From Nanoarchaeota archaeon SCGC AAA011-G17 (GTDB lineage: Archaea; Nanobdellota; Nanobdellia; SCGC-AAA011-G17), in contig AQRL01000036.1 of NCBI GenBank assembly GCA_000402515.1, forward strand, positions 46,804-110,803: 64,000 bases of DNA. Reading direction: 5' to 3'. A model generated the notes under the pieces. It was not told the origin of the DNA. It saw only the letters and a program-made list of their open reading frames with translations, and made no database searches. Positions 26,508-35,441 of this stretch are shown here, in pieces. The first letter of the stretch is position 1; each line of letters begins with the position of its first letter. The translations under genes and the position numbers were made by a program.

Positions 26508-27256
26508 AACTGAATATAATTATACCGGCATATAATGAAGAAAAAAGAATAGAAAAAACCTTAGACTCTTATTCTCAATTTTTTTTAGATAAGATGAAGA
26601 ATGATTTTGAAATATTAATAATATTAAATGGATGTATGGACAAAACAAGAGAAATTGTTGAAAAATTTTCAAATAAAAAAAAATATATCAAATTCAAAGA
26701 ATTCAAGGAAGCCATAGGCAAGGGGGGAGCAATTATTGAAGGATTTAAAATTGCTGACTCTGAACTAATTGGTTATGTTGATGCCGATGGTTCAACCTCC
26801 CCAAAAACATTTTATGATTTAGTTGAAAACATAGATGATCATGATGGAATAATTGCTTCAAGATGGATAAAGGGAGCTATAATAAAGAAAAAACAGTCTA
26901 TAACAAGAAGAATATCCAGCAGAGGTTTTAATTTATTGGTTAAACTATTCTTCGGATTAAAAATAAGAGATACCCAATGCGGTGCAAAATTATTCAAAAA
27001 AGAAGCTATAAAGAAAGTAACTCCTGAACTGGGTATTACTCAGTGGGCATTTGATATTGATTTGCTTTATAGGATGAAAAAAAATGGCTTTGATGTTATA
27101 GAAATACCAACAGAGTGGGAAGATATTGAAGGAAGCAGATTAAATTTAAAAAAAACAATACCCGAAATGTTTGTTTCTATAGCCAGACTTAGATTGATAT
27201 ATTCCCCATTTAAGATTATTGTAAAAATATATGATAAGATATTTTATAAAAAATGA
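26504..27256 (+). CDS. GT2 glycosyltransferase, DPM1/ALG5-like
   Basis: 250 aa. NIIIPAYNEEKRIEKTLDSY, ILNGCMDKT, GKGGAIIEGFKIA and GYVDADGSTSP (DxD, about residues 87-93) are GT2 hallmarks; CGAKLFKK near 155-165 is typical of polyprenyl-phosphate glucosyl or mannosyltransferases. No membrane helix. The start overlaps the flippase stop by 4 bp and its stop overlaps the next GT2 by 4 bp, so translation is coupled. It probably supplies a polyprenyl-phosphate sugar to GT-C enzymes or adds an early glycan sugar. Confidence 0.88.
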   Translation: MKLNIIIPAYNEEKRIEKTLDSYSQFFLDKMKNDFEILIILNGCMDKTREIVEKFSNKKKYIKFKEFKEAIGKGGAIIEGFKIADSELIGYVDADGSTSPKTFYDLVENIDDHDGIIASRWIKGAIIKKKQSITRRISSRGFNLLVKLFFGLKIRDTQCGAKLFKKEAIKKVTPELGITQWAFDIDLLYRMKKNGFDVIEIPTEWEDIEGSRLNLKKTIPEMFVSIARLRLIYSPFKIIVKIYDKIFYKK

Positions 27257-28275
27257 AAAACTTTGTAAGTATTATAATATTACAGTACGGTGGAACAGAA
27301 ATGTTAAATAGATGTTTGAATTCTTTAACAAAAACCAAATATAAAAATTATGAAATAATAATTGTTGATAATAAAAGCAAAGATGGTTCTGTTAAATTTA
27401 TTAAAAAAAACTACCCAAACTTAAAATTAATTGAGAATGACAATAATTATGGTTTTGCAGAAGGAAATAATATTGGAATCAAACATGCAAATGGAGAACT
27501 TGTTGTTTTCATGAATAATGATATAGAAGTTGAACCTGATTGGTTGGGAAATCTAATTGATACTATGAAAGACAAAAAAATTGCTGCATGCCAGCCCAAG
27601 GTTTTATCTTTAATAGACAAACAAAGATTTGAATATGCCGGGGCTGGTGGTGGATTCATAGATAAATATGGCTACCCAATATGCAGAGGCAGAGTTTATG
27701 ATAATATAGAAGAAGATAAAGGACAATATAATGATGAGATAGATGTTTTTTGGGTTTGTGGTGTGTGTATGTGCATAAGAAAAGACATTTTTATAAATTC
27801 TGGTGGTTTTGATAAAGACTTTTTTGTCTATGGGGAAGAAATTGATTTATGCTGGAGATTGAATTTGCTTGGTTATAGTTTAAAATATGTCCCCAGTTCA
27901 GTTATATATCATCTTGGAAGAGGAACCTCTGGAACCAAGATAAAAACCTGGTACTGGTTACACAGAAATCATTCAATATTATTATTAAAAAACTATTCAT
28001 TAAAATCATTACTAAAAATAATGCCTGCTAAATTAATATTGGAAGCAATGGCTTTTTTTGCTTTCTTGTTTAAAGATTATAAAAGATCTTTTGGAATATT
28101 TTTTGGATGGTTATGGGTAATTTTTCACCCCATTAATGTTATAAAGAGACATAATCAAATCCAAAGAATAAGAAAAATATCTGATAAAGAAATAATAAAA
28201 AAAATGTTAAAGGGAAGTACTGCCATAGAACATTTTATTATGAAGAAGAAGCTTTTTCAGGAATTTGTTTATTAA
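27253..28275 (+). CDS. GT2 glycosyltransferase, WbbL/rhamnosyltransferase-like
   Basis: 340 aa. VDNKSKDGS, ENDNNYGFAEGNNIGI and FMNNDIEVEPDW (DxD-like NDD region near 90-96) are typical of the WbbL/RfbF group; EEIDLCWRLNLLGY near 196-209 is the ED-x-D-x2-R segment of that group, followed by an amphipathic C-terminal tail. Members often add L-rhamnose to lipid-linked glycans. Last gene of the rightward GPT operon, ATGA-coupled to its predecessor. The 3' end overlaps the convergent GT-C gene by 38 bp. Confidence 0.87.
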   Translation: MKNFVSIIILQYGGTEMLNRCLNSLTKTKYKNYEIIIVDNKSKDGSVKFIKKNYPNLKLIENDNNYGFAEGNNIGIKHANGELVVFMNNDIEVEPDWLGNLIDTMKDKKIAACQPKVLSLIDKQRFEYAGAGGGFIDKYGYPICRGRVYDNIEEDKGQYNDEIDVFWVCGVCMCIRKDIFINSGGFDKDFFVYGEEIDLCWRLNLLGYSLKYVPSSVIYHLGRGTSGTKIKTWYWLHRNHSILLLKNYSLKSLLKIMPAKLILEAMAFFAFLFKDYKRSFGIFFGWLWVIFHPINVIKRHNQIQRIRKISDKEIIKKMLKGSTAIEHFIMKKKLFQEFVY

Positions 28276-29761
28276 TTTTTAATATTATTGCTCCTGGTTG
28301 TGTTTTTTCTTTATCAACAAAAAATGCAATCACTGGTTGGTATCTTTCTGTATTTTCTTGTAATATTTTAATAAACCAATCTGGATATGCAACTTCTTTT
28401 TGATACCAATAAGATATAATCAAATAATCTGGATTAAACATTTTCATCCTGTCATAAAAATCACTTTCATTATGACCTGCTCCGTTTGATGTTTTTCTTT
28501 CTGCATATGCCATGAATTCCATCTGGTTGGCAGTTATATGGACCCTTGTGTCTGGTGGAGTATTTTCCTTAATCCAAAGAGCGGCTTCTTTTACTTGTAA
28601 ATAAGTGTCTTTTTTAACATTAATTAGGTCTTTACCTTGTTCATACTGCTGAAATCCAGCATATATAAGGATTATAAAAATAAGTAGTATTGCAAAAATA
28701 TTATTGTATTTTTTTATATATTCATAAACTTTAAGCAGTCCTTTTGATGTAATAAATAAGATTGCAGGTAGAATTATCAAAAGATACCTTTCTTCCGAAT
28801 ACTTATAAATAAACACAAAAAAGAATATTGGAATTAATATCCACAAAAGAACAAACAAATCTTCATTATACTTTTTATCTGTCTGTTTGATAATAACATC
28901 AAAACCGAGGGTTAAATCTATGAGGATAATTATCAACCCTACAATAAAAAAAATCAAGAGTGGCCAATTTAAATATGTTAATGGATATTTGAAGATATAA
29001 TAAGCAGGTTCTGAAAATTGATGTATTGCTGAGGTTACTTCACTAGTTACATAGAATTGAAATGCTGGGAATATTGATTTAAACTTTATAAAATTCCAGA
29101 CCAAATAAGGAATTGTTGCTAATCCCGTTATCAAAACAGAGAGCCAAATTTGTTTATTTTTAAGGAAAGTTAATCTATCTTTAATCAAAAGAAATAAAAC
29201 TAAGGGTAATAAAATAAATCCTGTTGGAAATCTAATGAGAACAGCAACCAGCATAAATATTCCTGAAAGATATATATAGTAATTTTTCTCTTTCTTTATA
29301 TACCCTTTCCAGAATAAGTAAATTGAAAGCAAACCAAAAAAAAGCGATGTTTGTTCTGTAAGCAGCCTTCCTGTTAAAAATAAACTTAACCAGAATACAG
29401 AATAAATAAAAGAGGAGATTAGACCAACTTTTTTATTATAGATCTCAGTTCCAATAAGATAAATAAGTAAAACCAATCCAAATGATGGAATAAATTCTGT
29501 AAAAAATCTTATTGATATTTCACCTAAACCTATTTTTAAAAATAATGCCCAAATTAATGGCAAAAACATGGGTCTTGCAGAACTCCAGTCCACCCAAGAA
29601 GGATGGAATGCAAAATCTTTTGCCATTACCAAGTATTCTGCTTCATCCCACCATATTCCAGTATTTATGTTAAAATATTTTATTCTTAAAAAAAAAGCAA
29701 GAAGTAATATAATAATCAAAAAAATATCTTCTTTATTTTTTAGTATCTCTTTATAATTCAT
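28238..29761 (-). CDS. GT-C family glycosyltransferase, GT39/PMT_2 type
   Basis: 507 aa, about 12 membrane segments and a soluble C-terminal domain of roughly 110 residues. The first loop carries NTGIWWDEAEYLVMAKDF (about 34-51), the WWDEA-type acidic motif of PMT/ArnT enzymes, which makes this the clearest GT-C enzyme here after AglB. It should transfer a sugar from a polyprenyl-phosphate donor on the outer face of the membrane. It lies 34 bp downstream of radical SAM protein 4 on the same strand. Confidence 0.85.
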   Translation of the reverse strand: MNYKEILKNKEDIFLIIILLLAFFLRIKYFNINTGIWWDEAEYLVMAKDFAFHPSWVDWSSARPMFLPLIWALFLKIGLGEISIRFFTEFIPSFGLVLLIYLIGTEIYNKKVGLISSFIYSVFWLSLFLTGRLLTEQTSLFFGLLSIYLFWKGYIKKEKNYYIYLSGIFMLVAVLIRFPTGFILLPLVLFLLIKDRLTFLKNKQIWLSVLITGLATIPYLVWNFIKFKSIFPAFQFYVTSEVTSAIHQFSEPAYYIFKYPLTYLNWPLLIFFIVGLIIILIDLTLGFDVIIKQTDKKYNEDLFVLLWILIPIFFFVFIYKYSEERYLLIILPAILFITSKGLLKVYEYIKKYNNIFAILLIFIILIYAGFQQYEQGKDLINVKKDTYLQVKEAALWIKENTPPDTRVHITANQMEFMAYAERKTSNGAGHNESDFYDRMKMFNPDYLIISYWYQKEVAYPDWFIKILQENTERYQPVIAFFVDKEKTQPGAIILKINKQIPEKASSS

Positions 29762-29795
29762 AAAATTAAGAGGGTATTATTGTTTAAAAATATTG

Positions 29796-31205
29796 TTATT
29801 TACTCAAGAATCTTAATGGCTTAAAATTCCAAAAGAGATTATAAATAATATTATTAAACCATATAGGGACATAGCGCCCAAATTTAAGATAAATGGGGAC
29901 TATATTTTCCTTTAATAATAAAAGACAAGCTTTTATCATAGACCTTTCTCTATAGACATTATATGCAAATCTATTTCTTATCTGTATTAATTCTTTCTGT
30001 GATATATTTGGATTATACAAATTTGTTCCTGTGTAATATGATTTTGAAAAATTTCCCCTTATTAATCCTTTATCCTTGCAATAAGTGTAAAGTTTTGTCC
30101 CATAAAATGGATTGAAAATACTTACTTGCAATGCATCTGGCTGTGCTTTTTTATTAAGGTTTATTGTCATCTGTATATCTTTTTTTGTTTCAAATGGTAA
30201 TCCAACCATATTATAAGACATAGAAGTAATTCCATATTTTCTTGCTAATTTGAATGCCTTGATTATCTGCTCATCAGATATATGTTTTTCCAATAAACCC
30301 TTCCTTATTTTCTCATTACCTGATTCAATTGCAATTGCTACTTTGTAACAATTTGAATTTTTTAAATATTTAAAGACTTCTTCATCACACAAATCTGCCC
30401 TCAAACAACATTCATAAGGAATATTAATTTCTTTTTTGTATGCTTCAGAAAATTCCTTTAATCTCTGTTTACTCCAATTAAATGTTTCATCTAAGAAGAA
30501 GATTGTTTTTATTTTATATTTACTCTTTAGCCTCTTTATTTCTTTTATTACAAGAGGTATAGAATATGTTCTTATATAATTCCCCTTGCCCTTGTATAAT
30601 TGTTGTAATGTATGATTAACACAATAGGTACATTGGAATGGGCACCCTCTGGACGTCATAAAATCTATTTGATAATTTCTTGCTTTCAGGTATTTATCAT
30701 ATTCAAATACATCCCTGTCGGGAAAGGGGTATTTATCCATAGACACAGTCAAACAAGGAAGCGGATTTTTTATTATTTTATTTTCCTTATTGAACCAGAA
30801 ACCCTTTGTCTTGGTATAATCCTTCTTTTTTTCAAGATTATCTATTAATTCCAAAAGCGCTTCTTCACCCTCACCTATACAAATACCATCAAAATGTTTT
30901 ATAGCATCTTCTGGAGCAACTGTTGGGTGTATTCCCCCACAAAACATTGGCTTGTTTAATTCTTTTTTTAACGATTTTGCTACTTTTATAACATCCTGAA
31001 ACTCATTCGTTCTTGATGTAAATAAAATAACCTCTGGATTAAATTTTTTAACATTTTTTATTGCTCTATTAATAGACATACCAAATGTAAAATCCAATAA
31101 TTCTACTTTATGATTTTTTGATTTAAGCAAAGAGGATAAACTTCCTATTCCAAAATCATAATATGGAATTCCCAAAGGATTTGTATAAACAAATAATATT
31201 TTCAT
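29796..31205 (-). CDS. B12-binding-type radical SAM protein 4
   Basis: 469 aa. B12-binding-type domain with CGGIHPTVAP near 89-98 and no DxHxxG (LLDFTFG). The radical SAM motif GCPFQCTYC has C188, C192 and C195, followed by YIRTYS and FFLDETFNW in the barrel. CCLRADLCDEE and AIESGNE are typical B12-radical SAM segments. The C-terminal part is hydrophobic and aromatic and may bind the membrane. The start overlaps the stop of protein 5 by 4 bp. Confidence 0.87.
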   Translation of the reverse strand: MKILFVYTNPLGIPYYDFGIGSLSSLLKSKNHKVELLDFTFGMSINRAIKNVKKFNPEVILFTSRTNEFQDVIKVAKSLKKELNKPMFCGGIHPTVAPEDAIKHFDGICIGEGEEALLELIDNLEKKKDYTKTKGFWFNKENKIIKNPLPCLTVSMDKYPFPDRDVFEYDKYLKARNYQIDFMTSRGCPFQCTYCVNHTLQQLYKGKGNYIRTYSIPLVIKEIKRLKSKYKIKTIFFLDETFNWSKQRLKEFSEAYKKEINIPYECCLRADLCDEEVFKYLKNSNCYKVAIAIESGNEKIRKGLLEKHISDEQIIKAFKLARKYGITSMSYNMVGLPFETKKDIQMTINLNKKAQPDALQVSIFNPFYGTKLYTYCKDKGLIRGNFSKSYYTGTNLYNPNISQKELIQIRNRFAYNVYRERSMIKACLLLLKENIVPIYLKFGRYVPIWFNNIIYNLFWNFKPLRFLSK

Positions 31206-32599
31206 TTTTCCATCCTGAATAAAAAAAGACCCAATGCAGCATAATAATATTTTTTTATATCATGCCAGGACCTTATCTTCATAAGCATCCTTAAAATATA
31301 TTTTGGCCTGAAGTAAAAACTTCTATAGGCTTTTTTTATCCATTTATCTGTATCTTTTACAAAAAAAGGCAATCTTTTGCTTGTTTTACCTAAAGTATAA
31401 TTTTTCCAATAGTTTTTGTCTACAAAATTATGTGAAATTGCCAAATCAAAAAGATTTGTGTCCGGCAAAGGTGTTGCTGCACAAAACATCAACATATCCG
31501 GATCAAGTTCTTTTGCAAAATTTATTGTTTTTTTTATTGATTCCTCTGTTTCACCAATATAACCAATTATAAAATAAGCAAAGGCTTCTATTCCTGCCCG
31601 TTTTGTCCATTTAAATACCTGCCTTATCTTATCTAATGTAACTCCTTTTTTCATTAATTTTAATGTTTTTTCATCTCCTGACTCAACACCATATCTCAAT
31701 CTTCTGCATCCTGCTTTTCTCATCAATTTTAATATTTCCAAATCAACAAAATCAACCCTCGTTGGTGCTTCCCACCTAAATTTTAATTTTCTTTTTATTA
31801 TCTCGTTGCATATTTTTCTTATATTTGGTTTTGACGTTGTTAGATTATCATCTGCTATGACTATCTCTTTTATTTTGTATTTTTTTATAAGAAACTCCAT
31901 CTCATCAACTATTTTTTCAGGACTTCTGAATCTTAATTTTCTATCCCCTGGTTTTTTAAAACAGAAACCACACTGCCCAGGGCACCCTCTGCTAGAAACC
32001 ATAGTTATCATTGGATGAAGTGCAATAACAAGATTATATTTTTCCATTGGCAATAAATGGTAGGCAGGCATTGGCAAATAATTCAGGTCTTCAACAAAAC
32101 CAAATCCAGGATTTACAATTATTTCCCTATCTTTTTTATAAACCAATCCGGGGATATTTTTCAATGGTGTTTTATTCTCTATTGCTTTTAATAATAATGG
32201 AAGAGTATGCTCTCCTTCACCAATCAATCCATAATCAACAAATTCATGTGAAAGTATTTCTCTTGGACATGCAGCTACATGCGACCCACCAATTACAACT
32301 ATTGCTCCTGTTTTTTTTGCCAGCTGAGCTGCCTCCAATGCCCCACTAATTGTAGAAGACATACATGTAATCCCGACAACATCAGGCTTTTGTTTTTTTA
32401 ACTCTTCGTAGGTTTCATTTTTTGTTAGATTTAATGCTGGAACGTCCAAAATAGAAACATTATATTTTTCTTTTTCCAGAACTGCAGCTATATAAGCCAA
32501 TCCCAATGGCGGGGTAACTCCCCATATCTTTACCAAACTCTTTGGGACTCTTGAATTTATCTGGTCTCCTGTATGATAATTTACTAAAGTTATTTTCAT
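31202..32599 (-). CDS. B12-binding-type radical SAM protein 5
   Basis: 465 aa. B12-binding-type domain with IGGSHVAACP near 103-112 and ILDVPAL in place of the cobalamin His motif. The radical SAM motif GCPGQCGFC has C206, C210 and C213, followed by IADDNL. It is the paralogue of protein 3, and the two sit in corresponding places of two operons that also share a paralogous GT2 and a second radical SAM. The C-terminal SFYFRPKYILR tail is conserved. ATGA overlaps join it to the epimerase upstream and protein 4 downstream. Confidence 0.88.
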   Translation of the reverse strand: MKITLVNYHTGDQINSRVPKSLVKIWGVTPPLGLAYIAAVLEKEKYNVSILDVPALNLTKNETYEELKKQKPDVVGITCMSSTISGALEAAQLAKKTGAIVVIGGSHVAACPREILSHEFVDYGLIGEGEHTLPLLLKAIENKTPLKNIPGLVYKKDREIIVNPGFGFVEDLNYLPMPAYHLLPMEKYNLVIALHPMITMVSSRGCPGQCGFCFKKPGDRKLRFRSPEKIVDEMEFLIKKYKIKEIVIADDNLTTSKPNIRKICNEIIKRKLKFRWEAPTRVDFVDLEILKLMRKAGCRRLRYGVESGDEKTLKLMKKGVTLDKIRQVFKWTKRAGIEAFAYFIIGYIGETEESIKKTINFAKELDPDMLMFCAATPLPDTNLFDLAISHNFVDKNYWKNYTLGKTSKRLPFFVKDTDKWIKKAYRSFYFRPKYILRMLMKIRSWHDIKKYYYAALGLFLFRMEK

Positions 32600-33444
32600 T
32601 TTAATATTTTCTTTAAAGAATCATTTATTGAAGTTGGATTATAACCTAAATCCTTTACTGCCAGACTATTGTCACTTATTTTATCCTGTATTATCTCTGT
32701 TATCCTACCTTTTGATACTTTTAATACTGGTGAAAGTAATTTGCACAAAGATACAGGAATATGTAACTTTCTTCTTTTGATATTCAAATCTTTTGATATT
32801 TCATCGATTAATTCATTGAAACTTATTTTTTCTGCCCCTCCTATATGATAAATTTTATTTTCTGATTCTTTGTTAATAACTTTTTTTACTATACTTACTA
32901 AGTCTCCAACGTACAGTGGCTGCAAATAGTAATTGCCATTTCCTATTACTGGAACTATATATGTTTTTTTTACCAAAAGAATTATCTTTTTTAGGTCTTT
33001 ATTGCCCTCAAGATCATAAACCCAATTTGGCCTTAAGATAGTATAATTCAAACCAGAATCAGTAATAATCTTTTCTGATTCTATCTTGGATAATGCATAT
33101 GGTCCTTTCTTTTTTAAAAGAGTATTATCACTGCTTATAAAAATAAATTTTTTAACTTTGTATTTTATGCTTAATTCCACCAAATTCCTAGTTCCTTCTA
33201 TATTTGTTTTTAGAATGTCTTTTTGCTTTCCCTCTGTTAGAGCTGCTGCATGAATTATTGTATTAACTCCAAAAAAGGCTTTTTCTAATGAAGATTTGTC
33301 TGTAATATCTCCGTAAAATAACTCTAAATTAGCTATTGGTTTCTTATTTTTTTCTCTAATTACTCCCCTTAATTTATATTCTTTTGATAACTCTTTAACC
33401 AGATGTTTTCCAATGAATCCTGTTGAACCTGTTATTAGTATCAT
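32596..33444 (-). CDS. NAD(P)-dependent sugar epimerase/dehydratase-like protein
   Basis: 282 aa, short-chain dehydrogenase extended family. LITGSTGFIG (Gly-rich nucleotide-binding loop, residues 3-12), YGDITD near 44-49 and the catalytic pair Y116/K120 (YALSK) are present; SSD replaces the usual SS(S/T). It could act on a nucleotide sugar, for example as a reductase after Gmd, or on a polyprenyl-linked sugar. It is embedded between radical SAM proteins 6 and 5 with 4-bp overlaps on both sides, which suggests a shared pathway. Confidence 0.82.
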   Translation of the reverse strand: MILITGSTGFIGKHLVKELSKEYKLRGVIREKNKKPIANLELFYGDITDKSSLEKAFFGVNTIIHAAALTEGKQKDILKTNIEGTRNLVELSIKYKVKKFIFISSDNTLLKKKGPYALSKIESEKIITDSGLNYTILRPNWVYDLEGNKDLKKIILLVKKTYIVPVIGNGNYYLQPLYVGDLVSIVKKVINKESENKIYHIGGAEKISFNELIDEISKDLNIKRRKLHIPVSLCKLLSPVLKVSKGRITEIIQDKISDNSLAVKDLGYNPTSINDSLKKILK

Positions 33445-34745
33445 TTTATTTTATCTTTAATAAATCTTAAGACGTATTTTGGACGAAAGTAATATGAAAC
33501 AAAGGCCTTTTCTTTTAAATTTAGTAATTGTTCCTTTGTTAGATTTTTATGAAGAAATACCGGAGTATATGAATTATAATGAGAAAAATCATTATCATAA
33601 ATTGTTTCTTTTACTTGCTCATAAAAATTTGTTCCTGGGAAAGGTGTTGAAATAAAGAATTGCGCCACAATTGTATTCAACTTTTTTGCATAATTTATTG
33701 TTTGTAAAATTGATTTTTCTGTATCTTCAGGCAATCCTAAAATGTAAAATGCAGCTACCCTAATTCCTTTTTTGTGACAATAATCAATGATTTCGTTCTG
33801 TTTTTCTATTGAAGCAGATTTTCTTGTTGCTTTTTTCAAAACCTCCTGATCTGATGATTCAATTCCCACATTAAGACTTCTAAAACCAGAACTATATAGA
33901 ATATCAATAAGTTCTTTATCCAAAAAATCAAAATGCGTTTCACATGCCCATTCTATATCTAAATTTTCTTTTATTATTAACTCTGCAATCTTTTTTGCTC
34001 TGTTTTTATCATAAGTAAACAATGGGTCACGAAATAATAATCCCTTTATATTAAATTTTTCTTTTAGATATTTTATTTCTTTGATTATATTTTCAGGACT
34101 TCTTTGCCTCCATTTTCCGTAATATGCCTTGTATGGACAATAATTACACCCAAAAATACATCCCCTACTCGATAAAATTGGAATAAATGGTTTCTTGTTT
34201 ACCATCGGAGAGTATCCATAGTCTTCAATAGGAAATATGTCCCATTTTGGATAATGGAGAATATCCAAATCTTTTATTGGCTGTGATTCTATAATTCCTT
34301 TGGGTATTTTTCCTTCTGCTATATTCATTATTGCCTGCTCAGGCTCATTTTTAATTATAAAATCTGCATATTTCAAATAAATTTCTGGTTTTACTGATGC
34401 AAATGGTCCAATAAAACCAACATTTGCATTTGTTTCTTCCTTTATTTTTTTTGCGTACTCTAATTCTATTTTGTAATCAACAATAGAAGAAGGCATTATC
34501 ACCAAGTCAGAGTCTCTTGGAATTTCATTTATTTTATATTCAACAATATGTCCTTTATTTGAAAATATAGCAGCGATATAACCAAGTACAAAAATCGGCA
34601 GTTTTACTCCAGATTTTTTTTTTGATTCTATTAATTTAGCAAAAAAACCATTCCCTATTTTTGTTGCTGAGCCATAGCCCCCCATGGTATCTTTGTTTAT
34701 GCATTCTTCCCTTTCTGATAAAACATTCAATAAAGTTATTTTCAT
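33441..34745 (-). CDS. B12-binding-type radical SAM protein 6
   Basis: 434 aa. Paralogue of protein 2 with the same extended N-terminus (EECINKDTMGGYG region) and GFIGPFASVKP in place of GGxH. The radical SAM motif is canonical here: GCIFGCNYC with C196, C200 and C203. LLFRDPLF and WACETHFDFLDKELI follow in the barrel, and FVSYYFRPKYVLR is the C-terminal tail. It is preceded by the paralogous GT2 at 34747-35433, mirroring the GT2 upstream of proteins 3 and 2. Confidence 0.87.
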   Translation of the reverse strand: MKITLLNVLSEREECINKDTMGGYGSATKIGNGFFAKLIESKKKSGVKLPIFVLGYIAAIFSNKGHIVEYKINEIPRDSDLVIMPSSIVDYKIELEYAKKIKEETNANVGFIGPFASVKPEIYLKYADFIIKNEPEQAIMNIAEGKIPKGIIESQPIKDLDILHYPKWDIFPIEDYGYSPMVNKKPFIPILSSRGCIFGCNYCPYKAYYGKWRQRSPENIIKEIKYLKEKFNIKGLLFRDPLFTYDKNRAKKIAELIIKENLDIEWACETHFDFLDKELIDILYSSGFRSLNVGIESSDQEVLKKATRKSASIEKQNEIIDYCHKKGIRVAAFYILGLPEDTEKSILQTINYAKKLNTIVAQFFISTPFPGTNFYEQVKETIYDNDFSHYNSYTPVFLHKNLTKEQLLNLKEKAFVSYYFRPKYVLRFIKDKIK

Positions 34746-34746
34746 T

Positions 34747-35433
34747 TTAATCTGTAAACCTGTATTTTACAAGATAGTAAAGAGCTTTAATACCATCTTT
34801 CCAGGTTATTTTCTTCCCTTCATCAAATAATCTACTCCTATAAGTTATTGGAACTTCATATATTTTATAACCTTTTTTTATTATTTTTGCGGTTATCTCA
34901 GGTTCAAAATCAAACCTCTTTGCCCTTAATTTTATATCTTTTAGAACCTCTTTTTTGAATACCTTATAACATGTCTCCATATCTGATATATTCTGTAAAT
35001 ATAAAACTCTAGTTATGAAGGTTAGTATTTTATTTCCATATAGGTGAGATAAGAGATTTGGACCAATAACCTTTCCCTTGTATCTGGAACCATATACTAC
35101 ATCTGTTTTCCCATCTAATATTGGCTGGATTAATTTTGAATATTCTTCTGGGTTATATTCAAGATCTGCATCCTGTATTATTATAATATCCCCTGTGATA
35201 TGTTGTAATCCTGTTCTTATTGAATATCCTTTTCCACTATTTTTCTCGTGATAAAATATCCTTATGTTTTTATATTTTATATTTCTTAAAATCTCCCTGG
35301 TTGAATCTGTTGAGAAGTCATCCACAATGATTATTTCTTTGTCTATACTCAACTGAACAGCATTTATTTTAGTTAATATCTCTCTAATTGTTTTCTCTTC
35401 ATTATAAACTGGGACAATTACACTTAGTTTCAT
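34747..35433 (-). CDS. GT2 glycosyltransferase, paralogue of 23485-24168
   Basis: 228 aa. MKLSVIVPVYNEEKTI, IVDDFSTDST, GKGYSIRTGLQHITGD and IQDADLEYNP are nearly the same blocks as in the other copy, and the ends KKGYKIYEVPITYRSR and GIKALYYLVKYRF also match. It probably makes a polyprenyl-phosphate sugar or adds a glycan residue. It precedes radical SAM protein 6 by one base and follows the GT-C gene at 35442-37163 by 8 bp. Confidence 0.88.
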   Translation of the reverse strand: MKLSVIVPVYNEEKTIREILTKINAVQLSIDKEIIIVDDFSTDSTREILRNIKYKNIRIFYHEKNSGKGYSIRTGLQHITGDIIIIQDADLEYNPEEYSKLIQPILDGKTDVVYGSRYKGKVIGPNLLSHLYGNKILTFITRVLYLQNISDMETCYKVFKKEVLKDIKLRAKRFDFEPEITAKIIKKGYKIYEVPITYRSRLFDEGKKITWKDGIKALYYLVKYRFTD

Positions 35434-35441
35434 TTTAGAAT